Position numbers and translations under genes: made by a program. The notes beneath the pieces are model-generated. The model had not been told where the DNA came from. It did not search any database and saw only the letters and a list, made by a program, of their open reading frames with translations. From Marinobacter sp. ANT_B65 (GTDB taxonomy: Bacteria; Pseudomonadota; Gammaproteobacteria; Pseudomonadales; Oleiphilaceae), in assembly GCF_002407605.1 (NCBI RefSeq), contig NZ_NXGV01000001.1:1836076-1900075 (forward strand): 64,000 bases of DNA, in the 5' to 3' direction. Within the stretch, counting starts at the first letter, position 1. Every line of letters starts with the position of its first letter. Below are positions 9,035 to 17,401 of this stretch, one piece after another.

Positions 9035-9973
9035 ATGGAACCAAAGGCACATCATCTGATCATCGGGCTCTTTACGCTTATTGCAGTGGCCTCAGCACTG
9101 TTATTTGCACTATGGCTGGCCAAGTCATCTGCAGATCGTGAATGGGCCTACTATGAAATCGAGTTTGATCATGCTGTAAGCGGCCTCGTTAAGGGGAACC
9201 CGGTTCTATACAGTGGCGTCGAAGTAGGTAGCGTGCTTGAACTCAATCTGGATCATAGCAACCCTGGCCATGTACGTGTGTTGGTGCGTGTGGAAGAAGA
9301 CGTACCTGTAAGGAAAAACACCAGGGCCGGGATGGTGCTGGCCAATATTACCGGCAGCATGAGCGTTCAGTTCAGCGGTGGTAGCAAAGACAGCCCGATA
9401 CTTAAAGGAACCCGGGATAACCCTGCAAAGATAGCGGCGGAACCTTCGGCATTTAACAGCCTCCTGACCAATGGTGAAGCACTGCTGACCAAAGCGGAAA
9501 CCCTGCTCATCAGTGCCAACCAACTGCTGTCAGAGGAAAACACCGCAAACCTGACAGCGCTTCTCCGCAACGCCCGGGAAGCGAGCGACTCCCTGCTCGG
9601 CAGTCGCGACCAGCTTACAGCCATGCTTGAGCGAATCGACGATGCAGGTAAGCGAGCTGCAGAAGCGGCATCCAAAGTGTCTGCAGTCTCTGACAGCGCC
9701 AATGCCCTGCTCCAGACCGAAGGGAAATCCGTGCTCACCAACATGAATACGGCCATGGCAAGCTTTCAGGACACGGCGGCCCGTATTGATCAGTTAACCC
9801 GGGAGAATGAAGGCGCCCTTGATTCAGGTCTTCAGGGTATGGGCGAACTGGCGCCGGCTCTGAGGGAACTGCGCAATACTCTCAGGAATCTGAACCAGTT
9901 TACCCGTCGCCTGGAACAGGACCCGAGCGGCACCCTGTGGGGCGGTCCCACAATGAAGGAGGTATCTCAGTGA
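9035..9973 (+). CDS. MCE domain protein (MlaD-like lipid-binding subunit)
   Basis: Membrane-anchored periplasmic subunit that carries phospholipid between the membranes. 312 aa: an uncleaved N-terminal membrane helix (HLIIGLFTLIAVASALLFAL, about 6-25), an MCE domain (about 38-118, with GLVKGNPVLYSGVEVGSV), then about 170 residues rich in Ala, Leu, Ser and Asn with heptad-like spacing. That tail probably forms the helical barrel or needle seen in longer MCE proteins. The tail makes it longer than E. coli MlaD (183 aa). An ATPase gene lies 6 bases upstream and the lipoprotein gene overlaps its stop. Confidence 0.9.
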   Translation: MEPKAHHLIIGLFTLIAVASALLFALWLAKSSADREWAYYEIEFDHAVSGLVKGNPVLYSGVEVGSVLELNLDHSNPGHVRVLVRVEEDVPVRKNTRAGMVLANITGSMSVQFSGGSKDSPILKGTRDNPAKIAAEPSAFNSLLTNGEALLTKAETLLISANQLLSEENTANLTALLRNAREASDSLLGSRDQLTAMLERIDDAGKRAAEAASKVSAVSDSANALLQTEGKSVLTNMNTAMASFQDTAARIDQLTRENEGALDSGLQGMGELAPALRELRNTLRNLNQFTRRLEQDPSGTLWGGPTMKEVSQ

Positions 9974-10638
9974 ACAGGATAACTGCCAAGACGTTCAGCT
10001 CCCTGGGTGCCGCACTGATTCTTTCGGGAATGATGACAGGCTGTACGGTTTTTCCTTCAAAGGAAGCTCCAAGGGTAATGGATTTTCCCGTACCAGAAGG
10101 CCTGAAAATAAGTGATATTGCCCGGTCCCAGAGCCTGCGCATTGATACACCTTCGGCTTCAGAACCTTTCAATAGCAAACGGATTCTGGCCAAGCCTGAG
10201 CCCTGGGAGTTCCGTGTCTATAGCGGAGTAAGGTGGAGGGATACAACGCCAGTTATCCTCAGGGATATGCTGACGGGCGCATTCAGGGCCACCGCGGGCT
10301 TTGATGATGTGATCATGGATACGGGGCCGGGCAATGCAGATCTTACTCTGGCTACAGAGATTACGGCATTCCACACTCTCAGCCACGGTGATGGCACCCG
10401 GGCCACCATCGCCATCTATGCTCAACTGATCACTAATCGTTCAAGAACAACACTCTGCTCCAGGAGTTTCACCGTCTCTGCCCTGGCGAAAGACAACAGC
10501 ATAGATTCCATTATCCAGGCATTCGGCAATGCAGGAGAAAAGCTGGCAGAGGGCGTTATTGGCTGGGCAAAGGCCTGTGAAGCCGGCCCGGCTCAGTCGT
10601 TTTCCGGAAACAGATCCGGCCAGGCTGCCTTGATGTAA
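9970..10638 (+). CDS. ABC-type transport auxiliary lipoprotein (PqiC/YmbA-like)
   Basis: Outer-membrane lipoprotein partner of an MCE transporter, in the family typified by PqiC. 222 aa from a GTG at 9970, with AAGGAGG 7 bases upstream at 9956-9962; the GTG overlaps the TGA of the MCE gene. The signal peptide ends in a plausible lipobox (MMTGC, Cys about 28). Motifs such as WEFRVYSGVRWRDTTPVIL and the closing IIQAFGNAGEKLAEGVIGW fit the auxiliary-component family. The last 46 bases overlap the 3' end of pgsA on the other strand. Confidence 0.82.
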   Translation: MNRITAKTFSSLGAALILSGMMTGCTVFPSKEAPRVMDFPVPEGLKISDIARSQSLRIDTPSASEPFNSKRILAKPEPWEFRVYSGVRWRDTTPVILRDMLTGAFRATAGFDDVIMDTGPGNADLTLATEITAFHTLSHGDGTRATIAIYAQLITNRSRTTLCSRSFTVSALAKDNSIDSIIQAFGNAGEKLAEGVIGWAKACEAGPAQSFSGNRSGQAALM

Positions 10639-11144
10639 AGCCCCATGGACCAGAGTGTCAGGAACGCAGCAATGTACAACAGAACCACGGAAAGCTCTGA
10701 CAGCAGCTGCCCCGGAGGAAAGGCCAGAAGGCCAACGATAGAGGCCATTTGTGCTGTGGTTTTAACCTTGCCGATGTAGGAGACAGCAACGCTTGCGCGA
10801 CTGCCTATCTCAGCCATCCATTCCCGCAATGCAGAGATCACAATCTCCCGGCCGATAATCACCGTAGCGGGAATGGTAAGCAGAATAGCCGAATATTCCT
10901 GAATCAGCAGCGCCAGAGCTACTGCCACCATCAGCTTGTCGGCAACCGGGTCAAGAAACGCACCAAAAGGCGTGCTCTGGTCCAGCTTACGGGCAAGATA
11001 TCCGTCCAGCCAGTCGGTAGCAGCCGCAACGCCGAAAATCGCCGCACTCGCCATATAACTCCACTGCACGGGGAGATAAAACACCACCACAAAAACCGGA
11101 ATCATGAGAATGCGGGAGAGTGTGAGCAGGTTGGGTAAAGTCAT
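10593..11144 (-). CDS. pgsA: CDP-diacylglycerol-glycerol-3-phosphate 3-phosphatidyltransferase
   Basis: Makes phosphatidylglycerol-phosphate from CDP-diacylglycerol and glycerol-3-phosphate in the inner membrane, the committed step to phosphatidylglycerol and cardiolipin. 183 aa from ATG 11144 (MTLPNLLTLSR). The complete CDP-alcohol phosphotransferase motif DGxxAR-x8-GxxxDxxxD is visible at residues 47-69 (DGYLAR, then G61, D65 and D69), with hydrophobic segments around it. The gene begins 7 bases after the uvrC stop, the same uvrC-pgsA order as in E. coli and Pseudomonas. The tail overlaps the convergent lipoprotein gene by 46 bases. Confidence 0.94.
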   Translation of the reverse strand: MTLPNLLTLSRILMIPVFVVVFYLPVQWSYMASAAIFGVAAATDWLDGYLARKLDQSTPFGAFLDPVADKLMVAVALALLIQEYSAILLTIPATVIIGREIVISALREWMAEIGSRASVAVSYIGKVKTTAQMASIVGLLAFPPGQLLSELSVVLLYIAAFLTLWSMGLYIKAAWPDLFPEND

Positions 11145-11151
11145 ACGGTTA

Positions 11152-13014
11152 TTACTCGTCGTGCAATGCTGCATATAAGTTTTCAGCCAGTGATTTGCTG
11201 ATGCCCTGTACCTTGGTCATCTCATCAATGCTGGCTTTGCGTAGTTCCTGTATGCCACCGAAATACCGGATCAGCTCCCGGCGGCGTTTGGGGCCGACCC
11301 CTTCAATGCCTTCCAGAGTAGACTGACGACGTTTTTTGTCGCGCCCCTTACGGTGTCCGGTAATAGCAAAGCGATGGGACTCATCCCTTATGTGCTGGAT
11401 CAGGTGCAGCGCCGGCGAATCAGCCGGCACCCGGAACACGTCACCCGTCATGGCATCAATCAACTGTTCCATGCCTGCGCGCCGGGTTACACCCTTGGCA
11501 ACCCCGATCAGCGGTATATCAGAAACCCCAAGTTCATCAAACACTTCCCGCGCAATGCTCAACTGGCCCTTACCGCCGTCAATGAAGACAAGGTCCGGGC
11601 GCTTGCCCTCACCCGCAACCATGCGGCGGTAGCGACGCGTCAATACCTGGCGCATGGCGCCATAATCGTCTCCGGCAGTCACACCTTCGATGTTATACAG
11701 CCGGTAATCACTTTTCAGAGGACCATTCTCATCGAAAACGACGCAGGATGCGACGGTATTTTCACCGTGACTGTGACTGATATCGAAACATTCCATCCGT
11801 GAAGGGGTATCTGTAAGCTCCAGCATGTCACGCAGGGCCAGTAAACGGCGATAGACCGTCTCCTTGCTGGCGAGATGAGTCAGCAATGTCTGCCGGGCAT
11901 TCGTCATCGCCAGCTCCAGCCAGCGGCGGCGCTCACCGCGGACATTTCCCCTTATGCGGGTTTCGCGATTCGCGGCATCGGAAAGCGCCTGAGCAAGGAG
12001 TTCCTGGCCGTCAACATCAACCGGAACCAATACATCTCTCGGAATCTCGCGCCGGGCACTACCGCCAAAATAGTATTGCCCCAGAAATGCACTGAGCAGT
12101 TCTCCCTCGGACTGTTCAAGAGAGTAACGGGGAAAGTAATCCTTGGTACCCAGAACCCTGCCCCCGCGCACGATGATAACCACAACACATACAACGCCGG
12201 CATCCTGTGCGATGGCAATAACATCGGCATCACCACCCTCCCCGTCTACCGACTGCTGCTCCTGCACATGGCGCAGATGGTTAATCTGATCACGGCAGGT
12301 GGCGGCTTTTTCAAATTCCAGCTTTTTGGCAGCCGACTCCATCTCATCCATCAGGTCACGAATGATGACGGGGTTCTTGCCTTCCAGGAACATGGTGGCG
12401 TGGCGGATATCCTGAAGGTAGTCCTCAGGCGAAATGTATCCCACGCAAGGCGCCGTGCAACGATTGATCTGATACTGCAGACAGGGGCGATTTCTATTCC
12501 TGAAATAACTTTCACTACAAGACCTTATACGGAATACCTTTTGTAAAACATTAAGGCTTTCCTTAACGGCACCCGAGCTGGGAAAGGGCCCGTACCAGGT
12601 GCCTCCCCCTTTTTTGGTACGACCACGCCGAAAGGTCAGCGAGGGATAATCGCTGTGGGAAGAAAGATAAATATAAGGATAGGACTTATCATCCCGGAGC
12701 AGGATATTGTATGGCGGCCGCAGAGACTTGATCAGGTTCTGTTCGAGCAGAAGCGCTTCCGTCTCACTTCCGGTGATGGTCACTTCAATGGAGGCGATCT
12801 TCGCAACCAGAGCTTCGGTTTTCGGAGCCAGGCCGGTTTTTCGGAAATAGCTGCTGACGCGTTTTTTCAGATTGCCGGCTTTGCCGACATACAGCACGGC
12901 GCCACCTTCATCGTACATGCGGTAGACGCCGGGCCGTTCCGTCAGTTGTTTCAGGAAGTGTTTGCTGTCGAACTCTCCGCTGCTTACAGTGGGAGCATCA
13001 GATCTTGTGGGCAT
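11152..13014 (-). CDS. uvrC: Excinuclease ABC subunit C
   Basis: Nuclease of nucleotide excision repair that makes both incisions around a lesion held by UvrB. 620 aa from ATG 13014; a TTG at 13026 is also in frame but weaker. Domains in order: GIY-YIG nuclease (about 22-105, RPGVYRMYDEGG, VLYVGKAGNLKKR), a Cys-containing region (CLQYQINRCTAPCVGYISPE), a UVR motif for UvrB contact (about 205-240), the RNase H-like endonuclease half (MECFDISHSHGENTVAS; FIDGGKGQL) and a C-terminal helix-hairpin-helix pair (GIEGVGPKRRRELI). The start overlaps the end of the gacA/uvrY-type gene by 17 bases, an arrangement common in gammaproteobacteria. Confidence 0.96.
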   Translation of the reverse strand: MPTRSDAPTVSSGEFDSKHFLKQLTERPGVYRMYDEGGAVLYVGKAGNLKKRVSSYFRKTGLAPKTEALVAKIASIEVTITGSETEALLLEQNLIKSLRPPYNILLRDDKSYPYIYLSSHSDYPSLTFRRGRTKKGGGTWYGPFPSSGAVKESLNVLQKVFRIRSCSESYFRNRNRPCLQYQINRCTAPCVGYISPEDYLQDIRHATMFLEGKNPVIIRDLMDEMESAAKKLEFEKAATCRDQINHLRHVQEQQSVDGEGGDADVIAIAQDAGVVCVVVIIVRGGRVLGTKDYFPRYSLEQSEGELLSAFLGQYYFGGSARREIPRDVLVPVDVDGQELLAQALSDAANRETRIRGNVRGERRRWLELAMTNARQTLLTHLASKETVYRRLLALRDMLELTDTPSRMECFDISHSHGENTVASCVVFDENGPLKSDYRLYNIEGVTAGDDYGAMRQVLTRRYRRMVAGEGKRPDLVFIDGGKGQLSIAREVFDELGVSDIPLIGVAKGVTRRAGMEQLIDAMTGDVFRVPADSPALHLIQHIRDESHRFAITGHRKGRDKKRRQSTLEGIEGVGPKRRRELIRYFGGIQELRKASIDEMTKVQGISKSLAENLYAALHDE

Positions 13015-13657
13015 CGAGTAACCCAAGTCGCACTGCCATCAGAGCCAACTCAACGTCGCTGGAGATCTCCAGCTTTTCAAAAATCCGATAACGATAGCTG
13101 TTTACAGTTTTCGGGCTGAGGCAAAGCTTGTCAGAAATATCCTGCACTTTCTGGCAGTCCACCACCATCATGGCTATCTGCATCTCCCGCTCAGAAAGAC
13201 GATCAAACAAGGATAATTCACCCTCGTCATCCTTGTCTCCGCCCAACTGCTTGAGTGCCATTTTCTGGGCAATTTCCGGGCTGATGTAACGCTGTCCGGA
13301 GTGCGCCATACGGATGGCACGAACCATTTCCCGGATATCCGCACCCTTGGTAATGTAGGCGGTAGCGCCGCTCTGCATAACCCTGGCCGGATAAGGATCG
13401 TCGGCGCAGGCGGTTACCACAATCACACGGATTGTATCGTCGATTCTGAGGATACGGCGGGTAGCTTCGAGGCCACCAATGCCCGGCATCCGGATATCCA
13501 TCAGCACGATATCGGGGCGGTCCTTGCGTACAAACTCTATCGCGTCTTCCCCGGATGAAGACTGACCAATAACATCAATATCGGGGTTGTCCGCGAGCAT
13601 CCGGGTTATCCCGGAACGAACCAGCTCATGGTCATCTACAACCAGTACCCTGATCAA
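12998..13657 (-). CDS. gacA: GacA/UvrY-type response regulator
   Basis: LuxR/FixJ-family response regulator, the output partner of the BarA/GacS sensor that switches on small RNAs controlling CsrA/RsmA. 219 aa: receiver domain with acidic pocket D8-D9, phospho-acceptor D54 (VLMDIRMPG) and K105 region (YITKGA), then a LuxR-type helix-turn-helix (LSEREMQIAMMVV, ISDKLCLSPKTVNSYRYRIF, about 148-190). Placement directly in front of and overlapping uvrC is the classical position of GacA/UvrY. No sensor kinase gene is nearby, as usual for this orphan-encoded system. Confidence 0.93.
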   Translation of the reverse strand: MIRVLVVDDHELVRSGITRMLADNPDIDVIGQSSSGEDAIEFVRKDRPDIVLMDIRMPGIGGLEATRRILRIDDTIRVIVVTACADDPYPARVMQSGATAYITKGADIREMVRAIRMAHSGQRYISPEIAQKMALKQLGGDKDDEGELSLFDRLSEREMQIAMMVVDCQKVQDISDKLCLSPKTVNSYRYRIFEKLEISSDVELALMAVRLGLLDAHKI

Positions 13658-13755
13658 AATCCACCTCGCACACTGCTTTCGAAAACCAGCGCAATTGTAC
13701 CGTTTACAGACACCCCCGGGTAGGGCAAACCAAAATACACCGGGAGGTCAGCCAT

Positions 13756-14007
13756 TCATTCCGGCGCGCCAAGCCCAGCTGAATTTTCCACCGGATCAAA
13801 CCAGACAACCAGGTCGCCGCGACTGATTGCATTCAGAACACGGCTCAGCTCGCCCATCGGGTTTTCGGTATCATTCAGCCCGTGGTAGCGGGTGCAGTAC
13901 TCTTCTGCCAGGCCATTAAGCTGATCTTCCGTCAGCAACTCCCTGTCCACAATAAACTTTTCCTGACGTGGGTCGGGCTGCGCCTGATACGCGGCTTCAT
14001 CGTTCAT
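13756..14007 (-). CDS. Small YheU-like (UPF0270) protein
   Basis: 83-aa soluble protein of unknown biochemical role. The spacing FIVDRELLTEDQLNGL-x-EEYCTRYHG and the closing ISRGDLVVWFDP resemble the YheU/UPF0270 family. E. coli YheU is about 72 aa; here there is a short extra N-terminus and C-terminus. It stands alone, divergent from azlC. Family assignment is from pattern memory only. Confidence 0.6.
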   Translation of the reverse strand: MNDEAAYQAQPDPRQEKFIVDRELLTEDQLNGLAEEYCTRYHGLNDTENPMGELSRVLNAISRGDLVVWFDPVENSAGLGAPE

Positions 14008-14121
14008 ACAATCTCCTGTTGATGGGCTCCATCTTAAGGATTATGCATGCCCAGGAGAAGCCTCACCCACTTTCAAAATCCGTAGCGATTCTCTATCATC
14101 CCCCGTTTTCAGACCGTTTGG

Positions 14122-14832
14122 ATGCTAATGAACTCGTCCGTTTTTCGCCTTACACTGCCCATCCTGTTCGGTTACCTCCCGCTCGGTATGGCTTTCGGGG
14201 TGCTGTTCACAACCCAGCTTGATTACGCATGGTGGGCCGCTCCGCTTATGGGGGTGGTTATTTATGCCGGTGCTGGCCAGATTCTGGCCGTCAGTCTTCT
14301 GGCAGTGAGCGCAGGCCTGCTGGAAGTATTCATTGCCATGTTCGTACTTAATGCCCGTCACCTGTTCTACGGCCTTTCGTTACTCGGGCAATTCCGGGGA
14401 GCCGGATGGCGCAAGCTATACCTGATTTTCGGGCTGACTGACGAGACCTACTCACTGCTTACCAGCAGACCCCGCTCCCGGGACGCTCTTCACGAACTGG
14501 ATATTGATTTCCGCATCACAGCATTCAATCAGGTTTACTGGGTGATTGGCTGCACTCTGGGAGCACTTCTGGGGCGCAATGTAGCCTTCGACAGCACTGG
14601 CATCGAGTTTGCTCTCGTAGCCCTATTTATCGTACTGACCATAGAACAGCTCAAAGCTCTCGGGGAAGCCTTTCCTGTATGGGCTGGCGCTGCGGCCGCA
14701 GGGATCGCCATGATACTGCTGCCTCCGGCCCATCAGCTGATTGGCGCAATCGCTATAGTTACCTGTGTGCTTCTGCTTCAGTACCGCATCCTGCAGGCCC
14801 GATCCGTTACGGAGAGCAGCAGGCATGTCTGA
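14122..14832 (+). CDS. azlC: AzlC family branched-chain amino acid exporter, large subunit
   Basis: Inner-membrane exporter subunit of the AzlCD/YgaZH type, thought to export branched-chain amino acids. 236 aa with about six membrane helices and family motifs PLGMAFGVLF (about 17-26), MGVVIYAGAGQILAV (about 48-62), FVLNARHLFYGLSLL (about 82-96) and DETYSLLTSR (about 116). ATG 14122 and ATG 14128 are both possible starts. The stop overlaps the start of azlD by 8 bases, so the pair is translationally coupled. Confidence 0.9.
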   Translation: MLMNSSVFRLTLPILFGYLPLGMAFGVLFTTQLDYAWWAAPLMGVVIYAGAGQILAVSLLAVSAGLLEVFIAMFVLNARHLFYGLSLLGQFRGAGWRKLYLIFGLTDETYSLLTSRPRSRDALHELDIDFRITAFNQVYWVIGCTLGALLGRNVAFDSTGIEFALVALFIVLTIEQLKALGEAFPVWAGAAAAGIAMILLPPAHQLIGAIAIVTCVLLLQYRILQARSVTESSRHV

Positions 14833-15175
14833 AACCACCTATCTCGTTGCGTTTATCGCAGTTGCTGCAGCGGCTACCTTTGCGACCAGAATAATACCTT
14901 TTCTGTTTTTTGAGCGTCATACCGAGCACCCGCTGATCAAACATCTGGGGCGCTATTTACCAGCAGCGGTTATGGCTTTGCTGGCAACAGTCTTTTTGCA
15001 ACGTTCAGGAAACTGGTCAGCGACGGTGCCCGGGCTTGATGCGGTTCTTGCAGGCGCAATTGTGGTTGTTATTCACCTGTGGCGTCGCAATGCCCTGCTA
15101 TCGATTGCAGCAGGCACAGCAGCGTACATGCTGATCCGCCAGACCGGCATGCTGGAATCGTTATTCGTTAGCTGA
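14825..15175 (+). CDS. azlD: AzlD family branched-chain amino acid exporter, small subunit
   Basis: 116-aa membrane protein with about four hydrophobic helices, partner of AzlC. The family pattern is visible: AAAATFATRIIPFLFFERH near the N-terminus, YLPAAVMALLATVF in the middle and ALLSIAAGTAAYMLIRQT near the end. ATG 14825 has GGAG about 10 bases upstream, inside azlC. The stop codon lies within a hairpin shared with the convergent next gene. Confidence 0.9.
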   Translation: MSETTYLVAFIAVAAAATFATRIIPFLFFERHTEHPLIKHLGRYLPAAVMALLATVFLQRSGNWSATVPGLDAVLAGAIVVVIHLWRRNALLSIAAGTAAYMLIRQTGMLESLFVS

Positions 15176-15188
15176 GGCTTTGCCTCAG
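15172..15188. terminator. Hairpin between azlD and convergent DUF1330 gene
   Basis: Perfect 7-bp stem CTGAGGC/GCCTCAG with a TTT loop. Each arm contains the stop codon of one convergent gene. There is no long T-run, so if it terminates it is a weak bidirectional terminator; it may only protect the 3' ends. Confidence 0.5.
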
Positions 15189-15589
15189 TGCCGTCCTTCC
15201 AGGCTGGCAACCAGTCTGGAATCGCTCAGAGCTGCCCTGCGGTGCTTCACCACGCCCTTGTACTCAGAGCTTTCAATCATCGCCACAAATGCATCGATTG
15301 ACGGATACCGTACAAGCAGCACCTGATCCCAGGACTCGTCTGGCGGCGCGATAAGTGAACCGACACTACGACCAGACCAGATAACTTCGGCGCCCACGGC
15401 ACTGACACACGCAGCTGCCTCGCGCATATATAATTGATAGGCTTCGCGGCCGCTTCGCTCTCCGGATTCATCGTCATAGTTTGCTATGTCGCGGAACCGT
15501 AACAGGTTAAGCATCACCACGGGATGGTCTTTCGGAGTGTCTGCGAGAACCTTTTTCAGCTGTTCCGGCGCGGGATTTACGGCGTTCAT
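15185..15589 (-). CDS. DUF1330 family protein
   Basis: 134-aa soluble protein with the dimeric alpha/beta-barrel fold expected for DUF1330 (related to ferredoxin-like stress proteins). Seen: PVVMLNLLRFRD near the N-terminus, YQLYMREAAACVSAVGAEVIW, then WDQVLLVRYPSIDAFVAMI and a closing segment with HRRAALSDSRLVA. AAAGGG precedes ATG 15589. No function can be assigned from the neighbourhood; it is convergent with azlD. Confidence 0.8.
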   Translation of the reverse strand: MNAVNPAPEQLKKVLADTPKDHPVVMLNLLRFRDIANYDDESGERSGREAYQLYMREAAACVSAVGAEVIWSGRSVGSLIAPPDESWDQVLLVRYPSIDAFVAMIESSEYKGVVKHRRAALSDSRLVASLEGRH

Positions 15590-15720
15590 GCTGGCCCTTT
15601 TATTCTGGTGAGTTGCGCAATACTATATCTCACCCCATATGGCTTACCATAATTGATTTCATTACCTTTCGGTCAGATCTATCATATAGACCCCACTCAT
15701 CTTCCAACTGGCCTCACTGA

Positions 15721-16668
15721 ATGGACCTGATCAGCCTTTTCCAACAAACACTCGAAACTACACTCCCGGTTTTTGCCATGGTATTTATCGGGCTTGGGCT
15801 GCAACGGGTAGGCTGGATCGATGATGTGTTTGTTCACACGGCCTCAGCACTGGTTTTCAAAGCCACACTGCCAACGCTGGTTTTTCTGAGCATTGTGAAA
15901 GCTGACCTTGATACTTCGCTTAACTTCAACCTGCTGACTTTTTACTTCGTTGCGACTCTTGGCAGTTTCGCTCTGGCCTGGTTGTGGGCGCGCTGGCGCG
16001 TTGCCCGTGAAGACCGCGGCGTCTACGTGCAGGGAGCCTTCCGTGGCAATTGCGGCATTGTAGGGCTGGCACTGGCCGCAAATATGTATGGAGATTTCGG
16101 GCTCTCCGCAGGCGGTATCCTGTTGGGTGTCGTCATCCTGTCTTACAACGCACTTTCAGTTATTGTGCTTGCAGCCTACCAGCCTGGGCAATCCCCTGAG
16201 TGGCAGAGAATTGGTCGAGATATACTTCGCAACCCTCTGATACTTTCAGTTTTTGCAGCTATTCCCGTTGCATGGCTCAACCTGGAACTGCCAGACTGGG
16301 TAATGACCAGCGGCGATTACTTTGCCTCCCTTACCCTGCCGCTGGCATTGCTTTGCATAGGTGCAACGGTTTCATTCAGTGCCCTGCGCAGTGACAGTTC
16401 TACAGCACTCAGCTCGGCCCTCATGAAGATGGTATTTTTGCCTGCATTGTGTACCGGCGCAGCATGGGCAACAGGCTTTTCCGGCCCCGAACTCGGCCTG
16501 CTGTTTCTATTCTTCGCAAGCCCTACCGCCGCGGCCAGTTTTGTCATGGCCAAAGCCCTTGGCGGAAACGACCGGCTGGCAGCCAACATTATTGCGATAA
16601 CAACACTGATGGCCAGCGTTACCATAACCCTGGGTGTATTTGTCCTGAGGGGTGCCGGGCTGATATAA
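15721..16668 (+). CDS. AEC family transporter (auxin efflux carrier-like)
   Basis: 315-aa inner-membrane protein with about ten hydrophobic segments in two halves, as in bacterial AEC carriers that move carboxylic acids such as malate. Typical points are an N-terminal VFAMVFIGLGLQRVGW, the central GAFRGNCGIVGLALA (about 105-119) and a C-terminal FASPTAAASFVMAKALGGN, the latter two being the conserved crossover loops. The substrate cannot be told. It is not tightly linked to its neighbours. Confidence 0.87.
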   Translation: MDLISLFQQTLETTLPVFAMVFIGLGLQRVGWIDDVFVHTASALVFKATLPTLVFLSIVKADLDTSLNFNLLTFYFVATLGSFALAWLWARWRVAREDRGVYVQGAFRGNCGIVGLALAANMYGDFGLSAGGILLGVVILSYNALSVIVLAAYQPGQSPEWQRIGRDILRNPLILSVFAAIPVAWLNLELPDWVMTSGDYFASLTLPLALLCIGATVSFSALRSDSSTALSSALMKMVFLPALCTGAAWATGFSGPELGLLFLFFASPTAAASFVMAKALGGNDRLAANIIAITTLMASVTITLGVFVLRGAGLI

Positions 16669-16716
16669 ACACACATTCACATACGAACGTCCAGCGGACG
16701 GTCAGGGGCATGTAAA

Positions 16717-17316
16717 TTGGACAGCAAACCCTTTTCTCAGGCCTGCGAGAACAACAAACAGGCCATACTCGAAAAGCTCGTCTCAGTATTCAGTGGCTCC
16801 GGAACCATTCTGGAGATAGGAACAGGAACCGGGCAGCACGCTGTCCATTTTGCAGGCAACCTCCCTCACCTGACCTGGCAGCCAAGTGACCACCCGGACA
16901 ACTACCAGTTGTGCGAGCCCTGGCTGGCAGAGGCCTGCCTGCCAAACATAAACAAGCCACTGGCTCTGGATGTTTCTGCTGAAGACTGGCAACTGCCGCC
17001 TGTCAACGGTGTATTCTCTGCCAACACTGCACACATCATGTCGTGGCCAGAAGTTGAATCCATGATCCGCAAGGTGGCTGCCAAACTGAAAAAAGGTGAG
17101 GTTTTCTGCCTGTATGGGCCATTCCGTTACAACGGCAGATTTACCAGCTCAAGCAATGAGAAGTTTGATACATATCTGAAGCAGTGCAATCCCTCTATGG
17201 GAATTCGCGATATGACAGAACTTGAAAGGGTCAGCGGTGAAAGCGGAATGTTTCTGGAGTCGGATATTGATATGCCGGCCAATAATCGCCTGCTGATCTG
17301 GACCCGTCATCGGTAA
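16717..17316 (+). CDS. DUF938 SAM-dependent methyltransferase
   Basis: 199-aa class I methyltransferase of the DUF938 family. The SAM-binding motif I ILEIGTGTGQHAVHFA lies at about residues 28-43, followed by LTWQPSDHPDN, ANTAHIMSWPEVE and FCLYGPFRYNGRFTSSSN, all characteristic of the family. A TTG start (16717) is preceded by AGGGG about 9 bases upstream and gives the family N-terminus (KPFSQACENNKQAILEKL). The methyl acceptor is unknown. Confidence 0.85.
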   Translation: MDSKPFSQACENNKQAILEKLVSVFSGSGTILEIGTGTGQHAVHFAGNLPHLTWQPSDHPDNYQLCEPWLAEACLPNINKPLALDVSAEDWQLPPVNGVFSANTAHIMSWPEVESMIRKVAAKLKKGEVFCLYGPFRYNGRFTSSSNEKFDTYLKQCNPSMGIRDMTELERVSGESGMFLESDIDMPANNRLLIWTRHR

Positions 17317-17343
17317 GCCACAAATGCCCTTCCCTGATTAATG

Positions 17344-17378
17344 CCGGAGACCGGCGCTGTGCAAGCGCCGGTCTCCGG
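17344..17378. terminator. Strong hairpin between convergent genes
   Basis: Perfect 15-bp G+C-rich stem (CCGGAGACCGGCGCT and its complement) with the loop GTGCA. It lies between the convergent methyltransferase and TRAP permease genes. There is no clear U-tract on either side, but stability and position fit a bidirectional terminator. Confidence 0.65.
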
Positions 17379-17401
17379 AAGTCCAGGGAGTTTATCTGTT
17401 T

